Assembly (NCBI GenBank): GCA_964035015.1
Contig: CAXIUP010000090.1
Span: forward strand, 425,501 to 489,500
DNA: 64,000 bases
Direction of reading: 5' to 3'
Origin: Corallium rubrum
Lineage: Eukaryota; Cnidaria; Anthozoa; Scleralcyonacea; Coralliidae
Every line of letters begins with the position of its first letter. Within the stretch, counting starts at the first letter, position 1. The position numbers and the translations under genes were made by a program. Positions 35,449 to 46,744 of the stretch are shown one piece after another. Under the pieces are notes generated by a model. It saw only the letters and a list, made by a program, of their open reading frames with translations, searched no databases and had not been told where the DNA came from.

Positions 35449-36274
35449 TTAATGGTACACTGTACCTATTGTGTATTTTTATCTTAGTGCCATATCAAAC
35501 TAAATTTGGCAAAACTGCACAGTTTAGTAAACACATGCAATAAAATACCACCTTCAGGGACTTAGCATTAAATATATGGTAAACCCTAACCTTAAACACA
35601 ATCCTAGGTGACCAGTCAGTGGAAAGCTTGTCCCACTAAACTGTGCAGTCTTCATGTAGCCCCGAGTTTTCTTTAATAGCCTAGAGTGCTATAATAACCT
35701 AAGCTACTATTGGCTACTTATAGGAGCCTGAGCGTATTACTGTAGGACACAGTTCAAGAAGGAGAAGGTCTGGAACAACGTACAAAGAAATCTTAAAAGA
35801 TGATGAGATAATGTACATACCTCTACTGAAGATTTTGGAACAGCTATTGAACATGGATTTTGTAATATCTGAAGTAAATATTTGATATACAGTAATGGAT
35901 ATGTACTGATGTACATGTACTTTGAGACTTATCAAAATGGTACCAATTTTACTTTGTTGATTTGCATATTGTTACAGGTACGTGTTGGTCATCAACGCAA
36001 TGATGGTTTAATAGAAGATATTTGTGATGGCCTGTTATTTAAAAATCATCCTTTGTTTTCAAAAGATGAAACTGCTCTGCAACTAATGTTATACTATGAT
36101 GAAGTGGAGATTGAAAACCCCCTTGGAAGCAAGGCTGGAAAACACAAATTAGGTAGTCACATATTTTATCATATTATAAATCTTTAGAATTGCATAAAAT
36201 AAATAATACAATATGTTGTGGTATACAATAAACTTACTTATACAGTAGTTATATTCTCATACAAGTAGCACTTA

Positions 36275-36577
36275 CTGTCATGGCAATAGAACCATTCCTA
36301 AAAATATTGTTGCAATATATTCTTCAAGTTGACCAATTCAATCAATAAGATTAATTGACAATTCAATCAATAAGATTAATTGACAACTTCCTGTTTTGAA
36401 TTCTGTTTTGAATTTGATTGGTGTTGGCAACTAATCTTGTTTCTTATTGGTTGTTCAAAAACCAGAAACCAATCAATTTCAAAACAGAAGTTAGCAATAA
36501 TTTTCATCAAATGAATTGGTCAGCTTGAGCAAATAAATTACACCAATATTTTAGGAATGCTTATATGGCCATGACAG
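36275..36577. mobile_element. Mariner-like MITE, complete copy
   Basis: Ends CTGTCATGGCAATAG and TATGGCCATGACAG, with TA at 36273-36274 and 36578-36579. It has an internal duplication of AATTCAATCAATAAGATT. Same family as 26680-26911, so the family has two copies within EnSpm-1. Confidence 0.85.
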
Positions 36578-38039
36578 TAATGTATTGACCTAACTAGAGT
36601 TTCTGTAACCTGTTGAGGGGCAAGGTAGTGCTTGCTGTTTATATTTTATTCTGTATAAAACCAGACCGACGAAGGTTGGTTTTAGTACATGCAAGATGAT
36701 TGGTTTTATTCAGTTGCGTACTGTAGTGGGTTGTGAACTACTGGTAAACTAAATTACACTAGTCTGGTACATTTGGTCTTGAGATTGTTGTCTCAATAAA
36801 CCAGGCTGTAGATACATGACTGCACACTGTATAATGTTATGTTTTCTTTCAGGTGTTATTTACTTCGTGCTTGGTAATCTCCCCCCAAAGTACAGATCCC
36901 AATTGAATGCCATTCAGCTCCTTGCAATTGCAACATATCCAGTCATCAAAGAATATGGAATTGATGCTCTTTTGGAACCAATGATGAATGATCTCCAATA
37001 TATTGAGCAAGTAGGTTGTAAAAAAAATAGAAAATGGCTTTTGTGACTTTTCACTGTGATACAAGCACAGATGATGCAATTTCAGCTGGAAAATGTGTGA
37101 AAACACTCAGCTGCACCTCGAGTTTCTGTTTGAAGTGTCATTCATGTTTGTATCATAGTACAGAGACACACAAGCAATTTTCTGTTTGTATCGGTTTAGT
37201 TTCTGTTATAATGTTATAGGATGGTGGGTATCAATTTATGGTAAAAGGTCAACCAATGTCATTTATGGGAACAATTGTGTTTGTGTCTGGAGACAACCTG
37301 GTATCTCAACTTATTGGAGGTTATAAGGAGGGAGCTGGGGCACATCTTAAATGTAGACGCTGTATGGGAACCACAGATGAGATTAAGTGTTGTGTAAGTA
37401 AACAGTACTGTTCAATTTATTTAAGATAATTTACAAACTTGTGCATGAAGATAATCAAAGTAATTTACTATTGTATGGTAATCTGAACAATTTGCCTTGA
37501 GTTAGGAAGTTACATGTACAGCTCTTGATGTTGTTTCTCTGCCATTTACATGTACATTGTGTAATTTATCAACCAGTGGTAAACAAATCAAAATTAGTAC
37601 TACTAAGAATTGTTTAAGCTGTTTCTTAATTTATCAGTCTCATGAGAAGGATTTCACACTGCGAACAAGGGATGGTCATGATCACCAATGTGAATCCATA
37701 GAGCAGAATGCTGAACTGAGCAAAATTTATGGAGTTAATCGAAGATCAATTCTCTGTAACTCTCGATATTTTCATGTGGTTGATGGGTTACCAGGTGATG
37801 CCATGCATGACATTCTTGAGGGAGTTCTGCAGTATGAGTGCAAAGAAATGATAAAAGTTTTTGTGTATGAGCTGAAGTACTTCACCATGGAGCAACTCAA
37901 TCTAAAGTTGAAGAATTTTGATTTTGGGTATTACAATGACAAAAACAAGCCTTCACCTATCACCCGCCAAGCCTTGAAGGCAGATGCAAACAATCTCCGG
38001 CAAAAAGGTTTTTGTAATGTACATTTTGCATGTTACTGG

Positions 38040-38385
38040 TTAGGTGGAACTGGTTGAGATGGCTGTGGCATATAATACAGAAAGATGATGGTGACTGGGT
38101 GAAAAGAAGAATGTCATATGAGTTGGAAGGTGTGAGAGGAAGAGGAAGGGGAAGGACAGACATAGAGTCAGGTTGTGAAGAGGGACATGAGAGTGTGGTC
38201 TAAAAAGGGAGGATGTGCAAGAGAGAAGTGGAGGAAACTGCTGTGGGGAGCCGTTGGCTAACCCCTGTGTGAATGGGAAAATGGCTGTAAAATGAGCGTT
38301 GTTGTCTGTTAATGTACATGTTGCCTCAGGTTCTATTTTTCTGTAAATATATAATTTTAACTTATGACAATTTTTCATTTTTTTA
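38040..38385. other. Intron of the transposase gene
   Basis: Purine-rich on plus (GAGGAAGAGGAAGGGGAAGG). The minus ORFs are shadows. No feature supported. Confidence 0.4.
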
Positions 38386-39846
38386 AAGCCGCACAAATGT
38401 GGTGCTTGGGAAAGTTTATTCCTTTGATTATTGGAAATGTTGTTCCAGTTGATGAGTATTGGCAACATTATCTGCTCTTGCTAGACATAGTTGACTTGAT
38501 TTTTTCACCAGTGATAAGCATCGACAACCTTGGGATATTGGAAGGACTTATAGAAGAATATCTCTGGACCTTCACAAATATCTACCCTGGAGGATCTGTG
38601 ATACCGAAAATGCATTATCTAGTTCATTATCCATCACATATACATCGGTTAGTTAGAAATTATTTTTTCTCTTTTTATTAAAACTGTACATGTAGTTATT
38701 TTTACTGGTTGACATATTATTTTCTATATTACAATGACTGTACTGGACAATCTCATTGTCAAGCTTCTTAGGGAAAGCACATAATCATTACATTAACAAT
38801 GGTTACACTGCATTACATGGGGCTTTTTTTACTTTAAAAAAGTGAGACCAGTGTGTTTCTTAGAAAATCTAGGTATACTATCCTTTTGTTCCAATTGGTG
38901 TTGTTTGGCCCCTTTACTTTTTACGCTGTCTAATGCTAGACTATTTTACTTGTCAAGAGCAGACTAACTAATGAGGGGGAGGGTGGGGGTTGGGTGGGTG
39001 GGTGGGTGGGTGTGTGGGCTTAATAGAGAGAATATGAAATTAAAATAATGAATTTATGTTCCTGTTTAGGTTTGGACCAATGACTCGCACTTGGTGTATG
39101 CGATATGAGGCAAAGCAGAGCTATTTTAAACGGCTTGCTGCATATATGGGCAATTTCACAAATGTGGCCTTCACACTGGCAAATCGGCATCAAACTCACA
39201 ACTGTTATGTCAGAAGAAGTTCCAATGGTGAAGTAAACAAAGACTTATTCCATTCAAGAAACACTATTGTTGGTAAATACTGTAATAACTTCTTTGTAAT
39301 TGCTGCCGAAGGCAGCACACAAATCTTGACATGGGTGTCGCGTGTCCAGACCTCTTTTGCCGAGCTATGTATAAAACGGTCAACATTTTTTCTTGTTAGT
39401 CAACAAGAAAAAATGTTGACCGTTTTATGACGTTTTTGTTTCTGTATGAAGCATACATACAGTATATGCATAACATTGTAATTGTTTGATTGAAATTCAT
39501 TCATAGGAAGTGCACAGCAGGTAGTTAGCGGTGATGCTACATATTTTAATGATCTGAAAGTTCGAGAGAGGGATCTTTTACCAACAGACATCATTTATGA
39601 GTAAGTTTTTCTCTTCTAATTTTTGGCAGGGGGGGCATAATTTATAAAATGTCTACTGTATCATTTCCAGTATGAAAAGTTACTGAGTGACCATTTAATG
39701 AGATATGTTAAGTTCGTTTAATTTGTTTTATTAACTATATGCCTAATACATGTATTCACAATTGGAATCTGGTATCTTATTGTGTAGGTCGAAAAAGGTT
39801 TTCATCTATGGTATTGAATACGGGATCGGGGCTGTTGTGCATGTTG

Positions 39847-40004
39847 GATGGATGGATGGATGGATGGATGGATGGATGGATGGATGGATGGATGGATGGA
39901 TGGATGGATGGATGGATGGATGGATGGATGGATGGATGGATGGATGGATGGATGGATGGATGGATGGATGGATGGATGGATGGATGGATGGATGGATGGA
40001 TGGA
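39847..40004. repeat. (GATG)n array inside a coding exon
   Basis: About 39 GATG/GGAT units. All frames read WMDG repeats. Upstream coding ([17 protein letters not shown]) enters in one frame and downstream coding ([14 protein letters not shown]) leaves in another, so array length decides whether the exon is continuous. Confidence 0.9.
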
Positions 40005-40249
40005 TTGATGAACTGCCTGAATTTGCCTCCATTTTTAAAATTGTTGTTCTCTCGTCAAGTAAGACATATTTTGCCTTAAAGAAGTATGTAACAATAGAGT
40101 TTTCTTTTCATTTTCATGCATTCGAGGTTCAGAAACCAACTAATGACAGTATTTTGGTCATGCAACAAAGCTACCAAATACAGTTAATGGTGCTTTTTAT
40201 GTTGCACCAAGATGTAATGTTCCAGAAAGTTAAGAGGAAGTAAATATTA

Positions 40250-40754
40250 CTGCATAATTATAGATATTACTGATAAGTAACTTGTTAAATACCCAAGCGG
40301 GGTATTGAGTTTACTTATGTTCAAATCATGAAATCGAGGTTAGCCTGTCTGGTTGTTATAAATTCAGACTCTCGAACTTTGCTGTCTGAATTTTGTCTCC
40401 AACTATGTATGCTTGCTCGGTCAACAACTTTCAGTTGGTTTTGCAGTGTTTTGGACATTTTTTGCAGTTTCCTCTTGTTACGCTGATCAAAGATGATTCT
40501 GAAATATAAATCAACTAAGGATCAACCAACCTTAATTTCATGATTTCGAACAAAGTCGAATCCAGTACCCTGCCTGCATGTGTTTCGCATACTGTGATAC
40601 AAAATTAAAATCGTCATTTGTTGTACTTATTATATACATAATTTCCAGTGGGAAATTTTGTGCTATACTCCAAGTTAATGAACTATATACATGTATACAC
40701 CACTACTACCAGTCAAGTACTGTAGAGATCACAATTCACTCTAGAGTTCACAAT
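40250..40754 (+). other. 3' flank of the transposase gene
   Basis: No further coding exon recognised. The sequence grades into the subterminal array near 40740. Confidence 0.4.
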
Positions 40755-41210
40755 TCATTCAACCAAATATTAGTTGGTTAGTTTAACCAATTTATAGTAG
40801 TTATAACCAACTTAGTTTAGTTACAACTAGCATTATCGAATTTTAATTGGTCAATTTAACCAATTTGTATTGGTTGTAACCAATTTGGTTTGGTTTCTTA
40901 CAATCAGTTTTACCTAATATTAATTAGTTAATTCAATCAATTCATATTGGTTATAACCAATTCAGTTTGGTTACTAAACTGATTACCAGTCTGACCAAAT
41001 AATAACTGGTTAATTTAACTCATTTGTATTGGTTATAACCAATTCAATTTGGTCATTTTAACCAATACCCAGTTAAAACTTTAGTCTTACCAAAAAATAA
41101 TTGGTTAACATAACCAATTTATTTTGCTTACAACCAATTTATTTTGTTATTATAACCTCTTGAAATTGGTCGCAACCAATTAAAAAGGTTATTTCAACCA
41201 ATCAGTTTTT
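40755..41210. repeat. Right subterminal GGTT/AACC array of EnSpm-1
   Basis: Copies of TTGGTTATAACCAA and TTGGTTAATTCAA, mostly inverted pairs, mirroring 25033-25610. It runs to the terminus at 41216. Confidence 0.8.
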
Positions 41211-41219
41211 ACAGTGTAT

Positions 41220-42460
41220 CTGCAACTAGCAATATACAAAACAATATAAAATTATTTAATATAACTTCTAGCAGCGCATATTATGTTTTATATTGTCATA
41301 TATACTCAGCGCACAGTCTATTTCAAACAGAGAAGGTAAGATCTTGTATATAAATGTATCAATCAAATGACAGTTGTTAAAATACAAGCATAAATTTCAG
41401 CTACAGAAGCGTTAAAGTCAATCTACTTACCTTAGCTGTATACGGCTTCAAGAAACAGAATCGAAGAGACAGAGAAATAGAGCAGAATACGACGCGTTCG
41501 TTTGGTGAAAATTTTCTGCCTGGAAAATCCCTCGTGGTCGGAAGTTGCATGACAGTTTACAGATGATTTTGAAGTCCCCTGCTGCTTTCTTAAGTCGTTT
41601 CACTTTTAGTTGAGTCGTTTCAATTTTGGTTGAGTCGTTTGATGACACATTGATTGACGTGACAGCTCCATACGTTCCACCGTTAATCATTAAACCGATA
41701 TAAATTACGTTCGGCCACTTCCGCGCAAGCTGTCGTGATCCGCAACAGGTCAAGTCATTTGACAAGTAATGGAGTCATTTTACAATTAGTCGAGTCATTT
41801 CACAACTAGTTGAGTCATTTTACAATTAGTCGCGTCATTTCACAACTAGTTGAGTCATTTGATAACTAGTTGAGTCTTTTGATAAGTAGTTGAGTCATTT
41901 CACAACTAGTTGAGTCATTTGATAACTAGTTGAGTCATTTGATAACTAGTTGAGTCATTTGATAACTAGTTGATTCATTTGATAACTAGTTAAGTCATTT
42001 CACAACTAGTTGAGTCATTTGATAAGTAGTTAAGTCATTTGATAACTAGTCTAGTCATTTCTCAACTAGTTAAGTCAACTGATAACTAGTCTAGTCATTT
42101 CTCAACTAGTTGAGTCATTTCACAACTAGTCGAGTCATTTGATAACTAGTTAAGTCATTTGATAACTAGTTGAGTCATTTCTCAACTAATTGAGTCATTT
42201 GATAACTAGTTGAGTCATTTCACAACTAGTTGAGTCATTTCACAACTAGTTGAGTCATTTTACAACTGAGTTATTTGGTCGTGTGCTGTTATGTCATTTC
42301 TAATTGTGTTGAATAATTTCTGTTTAGCATGAGTCATTCCACTACGAAACGTTAACTAATTTGAATTTAAGATGAGTCATTTGTGTTCTTGCTGAGTCGT
42401 TTTGCAATAGGCTATTCTGTTTCACTACCGTAGTATTTTTGGTGGTAACGGCCGCCCATA
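41220..42460 (-). repeat. Right terminal inverted arm of the integrase/HECT transposon
   Basis: Reverse complement of the left arm. Shared are CTTCTAGCAGCGCATATTAT, ATTGTCATATATACTCAGCG, the minisatellite and the terminus. It has a unique stretch, about 41330-41490, where the left arm carries the 110-bp block instead. EnSpm-1 ends four bases to the left. Confidence 0.8.
41750..42275. repeat. 20-bp minisatellite, right arm
   Basis: About 25 copies of TTTGATAACTAGTTGAGTCA, the reverse complement of the left-arm unit. Variant order differs from the left array, so the two arrays have been reshuffled since the insertion or were never identical. Confidence 0.9.
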
Positions 42461-42711
42461 CATATGCACGTCAGCACAAAAGTGGGTATTAGCACAGCTG
42501 ACGAAAATGCAGGAAATTACAGTCGCGCGAAGATATAATACGTCAAAGTCCGCATACCATGATATAGGATGGCGGGAAAATGTAGATCACGAATATTTGT
42601 AAATATAGAGAAAAATTACTCTTTAAAGATATAGCTCTTACAATTCTTTGATAAAGGTAGGCTGCAGTTATTTGTAAGACTGTCTGGTCAATAAGAATGT
42701 CAAAAATTGCT

Positions 42712-43301
42712 TTAAACCGTTTTAGCCTTCAAGATAGCACCGCGATAGCTGCGGTACAAAGAATATTGCCCAGCTGCGTTCAAGTGAACGCCATCATCTG
42801 ATAAAAATACGCGAGTAGCTGCGTTAAATTCACGATGCTCCCAAAGAACCACAGCAGGTTGGTCGGCGAAAACAACCGACAAATATTGTCGCAAAACGGC
42901 AGCCTTCGAATTAAATTCCTCGTCAGGCTTTCGTGATTTTGGAATATTTCGATCAATGACTTGACAAACAACGACTGCGTGAACGCCATATTTGTCGCGA
43001 AGCAAACCTACCAAGTCATCAATTTGGGAAACGACCACCTCTGGTTTTAATGTAGCTAGGTCATTGGTACCTATTTCTAAAACTACAATATCGGGAGCAA
43101 GTTTCGTGATCTCAGGGAGGTCAAATTTTATTAGTTTGTGGACCGTACGTCCCCCTACCCCGTAGAGAGAGACCGAAATTTTGAGGCACCTAGGCCAAGA
43201 TTCTGTCTCGCTCTATCGTCAAAACCATTAATAAGGTCTTGCCTTCAACGACGAACAAAAGAATGACCGATTATTAAAGCTTGCGGAACAGAAGTAGCCA
43301 T
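42712..43301 (-). pseudogene. SGNH hydrolase (esterase-like) ORF of the DIRS-like element
   Basis: From the ATG at 43301: MATSVPQALIIGHSFVRR (block I, GHS), a TGA stop, then after frame changes LAPDIVVLEIGTNDLATL (block III, GxND) and SDDGVHLNAAGQYSLY (block V, DxxH). SGNH hydrolase ORFs are known in some Ngaro-type elements; their role there is not established. Upstream of gag in the element. A stop after FVRR and a frameshift near 43165 disable it. The first reported open segment (42712-43038) is only the C-terminal half. Confidence 0.75.
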
Positions 43302-43415
43302 TAGAATAAAACAAAGTAACTGATTAAAAGAATATACCTGATGAATTGAGTACCAACTTGAGATGTTGCAGCAGTCCTCGTGTAGTAAGGAATGAGAAGA
43401 TAATGCATATCACAG

Positions 43416-43430
43416 CTATTATATACCACC
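43416..43430 (-). promoter_or_regulatory. TATA-box promoter of the DIRS-like element
   Basis: GGTGGTATATAATAG on minus, about 115 bp upstream of the SGNH start codon and about 150 bp inside the 5' end. Suitable position and sequence for element transcription. Confidence 0.5.
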
Positions 43431-43513
43431 TGCCTTCCCGTTTTCCCGCGCTTTGCACTCATGTGACTAAGCGTATAAATTAAATTATCCCGCGCAAATA
43501 TTATATGCATATA

Positions 43514-43577
43514 ATCTAAATAATTATTTTTAAAGGCGGGAAGCAATAAAACCTTTATTGGTATGCCAATAATTCCT
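43514..43577 (-). repeat. DIRS-like terminal direct repeat, 5' copy
   Basis: 64 bp, one mismatch to 2981-3044, same orientation. Marks the 5' boundary of the element. Confidence 0.8.
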
Positions 43578-44220
43578 ATAAATAACTATAACAGAACCAT
43601 TGGAAGAGCATTCATTATAATAATTGTTTTCAAAAGATTGTGTATAACAATACTGTGCTCGTGCAGAATAGCATATATGCAATTTTTCAATAAAATAATC
43701 TTCTCAAACCGTGCTATAGTGTTTACTATTCTAATAATATACATGATAAAATTTCTCAATTCTGATTGGGCGAGAGCAGTGAAGTTTTGAGGAAATACAG
43801 TGCAGAAAAGGAAATACAGTACAATTTTTTTTAATTTGTACAAAAATAATTTTTGACTAGAAAAAAGCTCTTCCTGTTAAATTTGTCACGTTTGTTATTT
43901 GCACGAAGCATTTTGATTGGAAAGATTCTCTTCGTGTTAATTTTTTCATGTATATTATTAAGTAATAGCATGAGTTCTTGTGCAATTTGAAAACACGCAC
44001 GCGTGAGTTTTTCAGACCTCAAATAGCACTCGTCCTTTGGACAAGTGCAATTTCGATAGTCTTTCAAAAACTCACTCGTGCATGTTTTTGTACTCGAAAC
44101 CATGCTATTACCTATACACATAACATTTAACTACTGACTACTAGAATTAAGTAACAAAAATGTTTAAATTCAAATTAATTTTAAGTGTTCGTTGCATATG
44201 ATATAAAAAAAAGTAGCATC
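43578..44220. repeat. Spacer with a MITE shared with 15590-15985
   Basis: Positions 43740-44115 repeat the family seen between the integrase and HECT genes. It is flanked by AT-rich sequence with a poly-T and poly-A stretch. No gene. Confidence 0.65.
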
Positions 44221-44249
44221 CCCAATTTAAAAAAAATACAAGGGCGAAA

Positions 44250-45430
44250 AATGTGGAAAAAAAGATTCACAGATTGTCTTAAATTGTTTTACATTACAAA
44301 GTGTGGAAATGCTTTCATTATGATTGTCTTGCCTCATCCTTAGGTCAGTTGGGAGAGGTGATGAAAAACCTTGTGGTGATGGAGGGTGGTATTGCAAATT
44401 ATGTTGATAATGATGAAAATTAGATTGAACAGGTGGATAACCTGATGGTTGCCAGTACTGTGCTTGGTTTACCAATGGCATTGTGTTACGAGGTTCTACG
44501 TGCTGCCCGGCAGCGGCTGGATTTGTAGCATTGAGCATTAGTTTAACAATCTCTAGCTCATGCTGTCTTGCCTTCCCAGCTTCCTCTTGCATAAAACCAA
44601 TGAATTCTTTCGTTGGATCTTGATCAATTGCAGTTTTCAATAGGGCTACTGCTTCACCAACATGATCTTTTGAGCAGTTTTTCGCTTTTTTATTGGGATA
44701 AACTGCTTTACCTTATTTGCTGCTTGTTGTTCCTGCTTGTCACTTTCGAACTTCACTGGAAGTACTGGGTTCAGTGCTACTGCCAGATGGCTCCACAACC
44801 ATCTCTGGCTGATATGAATCCCGTGTTTTGACCAGAGGAAACAAGTTGTCAAACCAAGCACCATACCCCTTGTCCTCTTGAACTCGCTTTATACCAGTAG
44901 CGGTTTTGATGGTCATAGCAACGTGTTTGCATTTGCTAAAGCCCTAATCAAACGAGAACGCAAGTCATCGCAAGTTGGTAGTCACGCTATCTCAGCCAGC
45001 CGCTCTGAACAATTTCCCGAAAATATTATGTACCGTGACAAAGTTAAAATTTGTTTAAAACACTCATGAAACCTTTATTTTGTTAATTTGGGTGTTCGAA
45101 CGACCACCACAGAAATTTGTGACTGCCAACTTGCGATGACTTGCGTTCTCGTTTGATTAGGGCTTAACACATCTTTTGAATTTATTGCGCAGCTGGACTA
45201 CACTGAAATTTATTATTTCACCTCTGTTTTTGCATATTTCTTTTAGTTCTTTTGAGATATTTTCATAAATAAGGCCATTTTGCTGATTCTTTTTATTTGT
45301 CAAAATCAATTTGCGTTGACAATATTCATTATTGACAATAATATCAACAAAATCACCCAGGGATTCATCAGACCACTTGGCTTTTCTCGCAGTCTTTTTC
45401 TTGCTGGGGTGGATGTATTACATCTGCACC
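44250..45430 (-). pseudogene. Myb/SANT-like DNA-binding protein gene, broken
   Basis: The upstream exon (about 45430-45168) reads KKTARKAKWSDESLGDFVDI, then CQRKLILTNKKNQQNGLIYE and RGEIINFSVVQLRNKFKRCV, a Myb/SANT-like (MADF-like) fold with the expected Trp and final LRNKFK helix. It ends at GT. The downstream exon (about 44875-44250) reads GAWFDNLFPLVKTRDSYQPE, PSGSSTEPSTSS, KKRKTAQK and GFMQEEAGKARQHELEIVKL. Two frame changes and an upstream stop break it. Such proteins are often partners of Harbinger transposases; no such transposase is nearby. A Harbinger-like MITE sits in its intron. Confidence 0.6.
44940..45164. mobile_element. 225-bp Harbinger-like MITE
   Basis: Ends AGCCCTAATCAAACGAGAAC, continuing to CGCAAGTTGG, and the exact reverse complement at 45126-45164. 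TAA lies on both sides (44937-44939 and 45165-45167). In the intron of the Myb/SANT-like gene. Confidence 0.85.
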
Positions 45431-45479
45431 ATCCTCATCGGATGGACCTGTCAGTGGTGATCCACTAAACAAATTAAAT

Positions 45480-46010
45480 GAAATTTAATAATGATAATAT
45501 TTATCTTCATCCTCTTCAAAAACAGTACATCGATTGCACGCTTGGCATAAAATACGTCAGACATCTATACTTTGTTTTTCCTCGCAAGAAAGGCAATAAT
45601 CACCTCCTCTAGAACCCATTTTGACCAAAGAACGCCAAAAATCAGGTAGAAGGTTATATATTAAGTATTAAAATCAAGCTCGTCCTAGGTTTTTCGCGGT
45701 CAAATTTATTAGGTTCGGCACATGATAAGTTCGACGTTTGAAACCACGTCGCGCTTTGTCATTCTACTCGACCGAATCGGTCGAACGTAACTTCGCGGTC
45801 GAACTTAATTAAAACATTGGAACTTAATTGTTTCAAACATCGAGCTTATCATGTGCTTAATTCAAACTATTAAGCTCGGCACAGGGCCGTAGATAGCGGG
45901 GGGAGGGGGAGGGGGGGAGGGCGGGGGGCAACAGAGGCAACTGGGCCCCCCCCCCCCCGAGAAAATCCAAAATATGATTTTTATGTCACACATCACATTT
46001 GTTCCTAGCC
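45480..46010. other. Non-coding stretch with a palindromic repeat and G/C homopolymers
   Basis: At about 45700-45875, GCACATGATAAGTTCGACGT and TTTGAAAC pair with GTTTCAAACATCGAGCTTAT and CATGTGC. A purine-rich run (GGGGGGAGGGGGAGGG) at 45897-45930 faces a C14 run near 45944. No gene seen. Confidence 0.6.
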
Positions 46011-46011
46011 T

Positions 46012-46186
46012 GCTATAGCAGACCCTATTTTTCTCCCGCTTTGCGGAGAACAAGTAGGGTCTGCTGAACTGAGCGCCTAATTGAGTTCTGCCTATTGTGT
46101 TTCGTCAGCCAATCAGAATTTACTTTCCAAATCCCGGTAAGTGACGTAATTGTGGACATCGATATCCAAAAAATTATAAATTCAAG
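46012..46186 (+). promoter_or_regulatory. Upstream region of the RecQ-like gene, with a long hairpin
   Basis: TATAGCAGACCCTATTTTT and TAGGGTCTGCTGA form a stem around CTCCCGCTTTGCGGAG. A CCAATCAGAA box lies near 46108, about 80 bp upstream of the start codon. This could be the left terminus of the helicase element, but the matching right end is outside the window. Confidence 0.4.
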
Positions 46187-46554
46187 ATGGAGTTCGAAGA
46201 AGCAGTGAAAAAAGTTTGTGAAGTATTTTCTGTTAAAAGTCTGTCCGAGTTTCAGTATAAGGCAATAAAGAAGATAGTGGAAGGAAAGAATGATGTATTT
46301 GTCAATATGCCAACAGGCTGTGGAAAATCTCTTGTGTATCAGGCTCTCCCAGTTGTTTTCGATTGTGTGTCAGAGGGAGGTGGTAGCATCGTTATCGTAA
46401 TTTCACCTTTGGTTAACCTAATGAGGGACCAGGTTGATAGGCTGAATACCATAGGTATAAGTGCTATCAGTCTGAGTGATGCCTATTAAGTTATATACCG
46501 TTACCTATATGCAGTCAGAACTTGGTTTCTGTCTTTACTATATACAGTAAAGGT

Positions 46555-46705
46555 GGTATATATGTAGGTGGTGTGCAACCAATCCATTGAGATTCGAAGG
46601 GCAAAGATATTTTCACCACGTTGGATGAAATTATAATTGCAGATGATGAAAATCTTTTGTCAAATTCATCCAACATGGTGACAATGATGTAAGATGCACA
46701 CCACC
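46555..46705. mobile_element. 150-bp foldback MITE
   Basis: AGGTGGTGTGCA pairs with TGCACACCACC, and TCACCACGTTGGATGAAATT with AAATTCATCCAACATGGTGA. It lies between the RecQ first exon and EnSpm-2. Confidence 0.7.
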
Positions 46706-46744
46706 AATGCGGAATACACCACTGGAAATTTTTTTCAAAATCCA

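Larger units (their letters stand above)
34200..40243 (+). pseudogene. CACTA/Tnp2-like transposase gene of EnSpm-1, ten or more exons
   Basis: The first recognisable exon ends at 34262 (LTCEVSGCKRPFNN, zinc-finger-like, GTAAGT donor). Later exons: 34430-34580 (VPGLKELFAADNPVSNPFEH); 35723-35872 (EPERITVGHSSRRR); 35979-36150 (YDEVEIENPLGSKAGKHKLG); 36854-37010; 37220-37394 (VFVSGDNLVSQLIGGYKEGA...CRRCM); 37638-38008 (VVDGLPGDAMHDILEGVLQYE); 38388-38646; 39070-39270 (FGPMTRTWCMRYEAKQSYF); 39507-39601; 39788-40243. SGDN, DAMHD and RYEAK are the likely D, D and E of the catalytic triad (inferred). It would cut and paste the element. The last exon is split by a GATG array that shifts frame, so the C-terminus is altered. 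Confidence 0.7.
25016..41216. mobile_element. EnSpm/CACTA-like DNA transposon 1 (16.2 kb)
   Basis: The termini are CACTGTAAAAACTGATTGGT plus TGAAACAACC on the left and the reverse complement with one mismatch on the right, about 30 bp. Subterminal arrays of GGTT...AACC palindromes fill 25033-25610 and 40755-41210, typical of CACTA elements. Inside are two divergent genes with starts only a few hundred bp apart: a SAMD3-like gene on minus and a Tnp2-like transposase on plus. It lies just inside the right arm of the integrase/HECT transposon. Confidence 0.85.
42461..43577 (-). mobile_element. DIRS/Ngaro-like retrotransposon, 5' part
   Basis: Holds the 5' copy of the terminal repeat (43514-43577), a TATA-box promoter and an SGNH hydrolase ORF, all in minus orientation. 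It is continuous with gag and pol at 2981-7323 once the 35-kb transposon is removed. Confidence 0.75.

Noticed and set aside
35183-35449. Proline-rich 88-residue ORF on minus
   Set aside because: It lies entirely within the Harbinger-like MITE and reads its G homopolymer.
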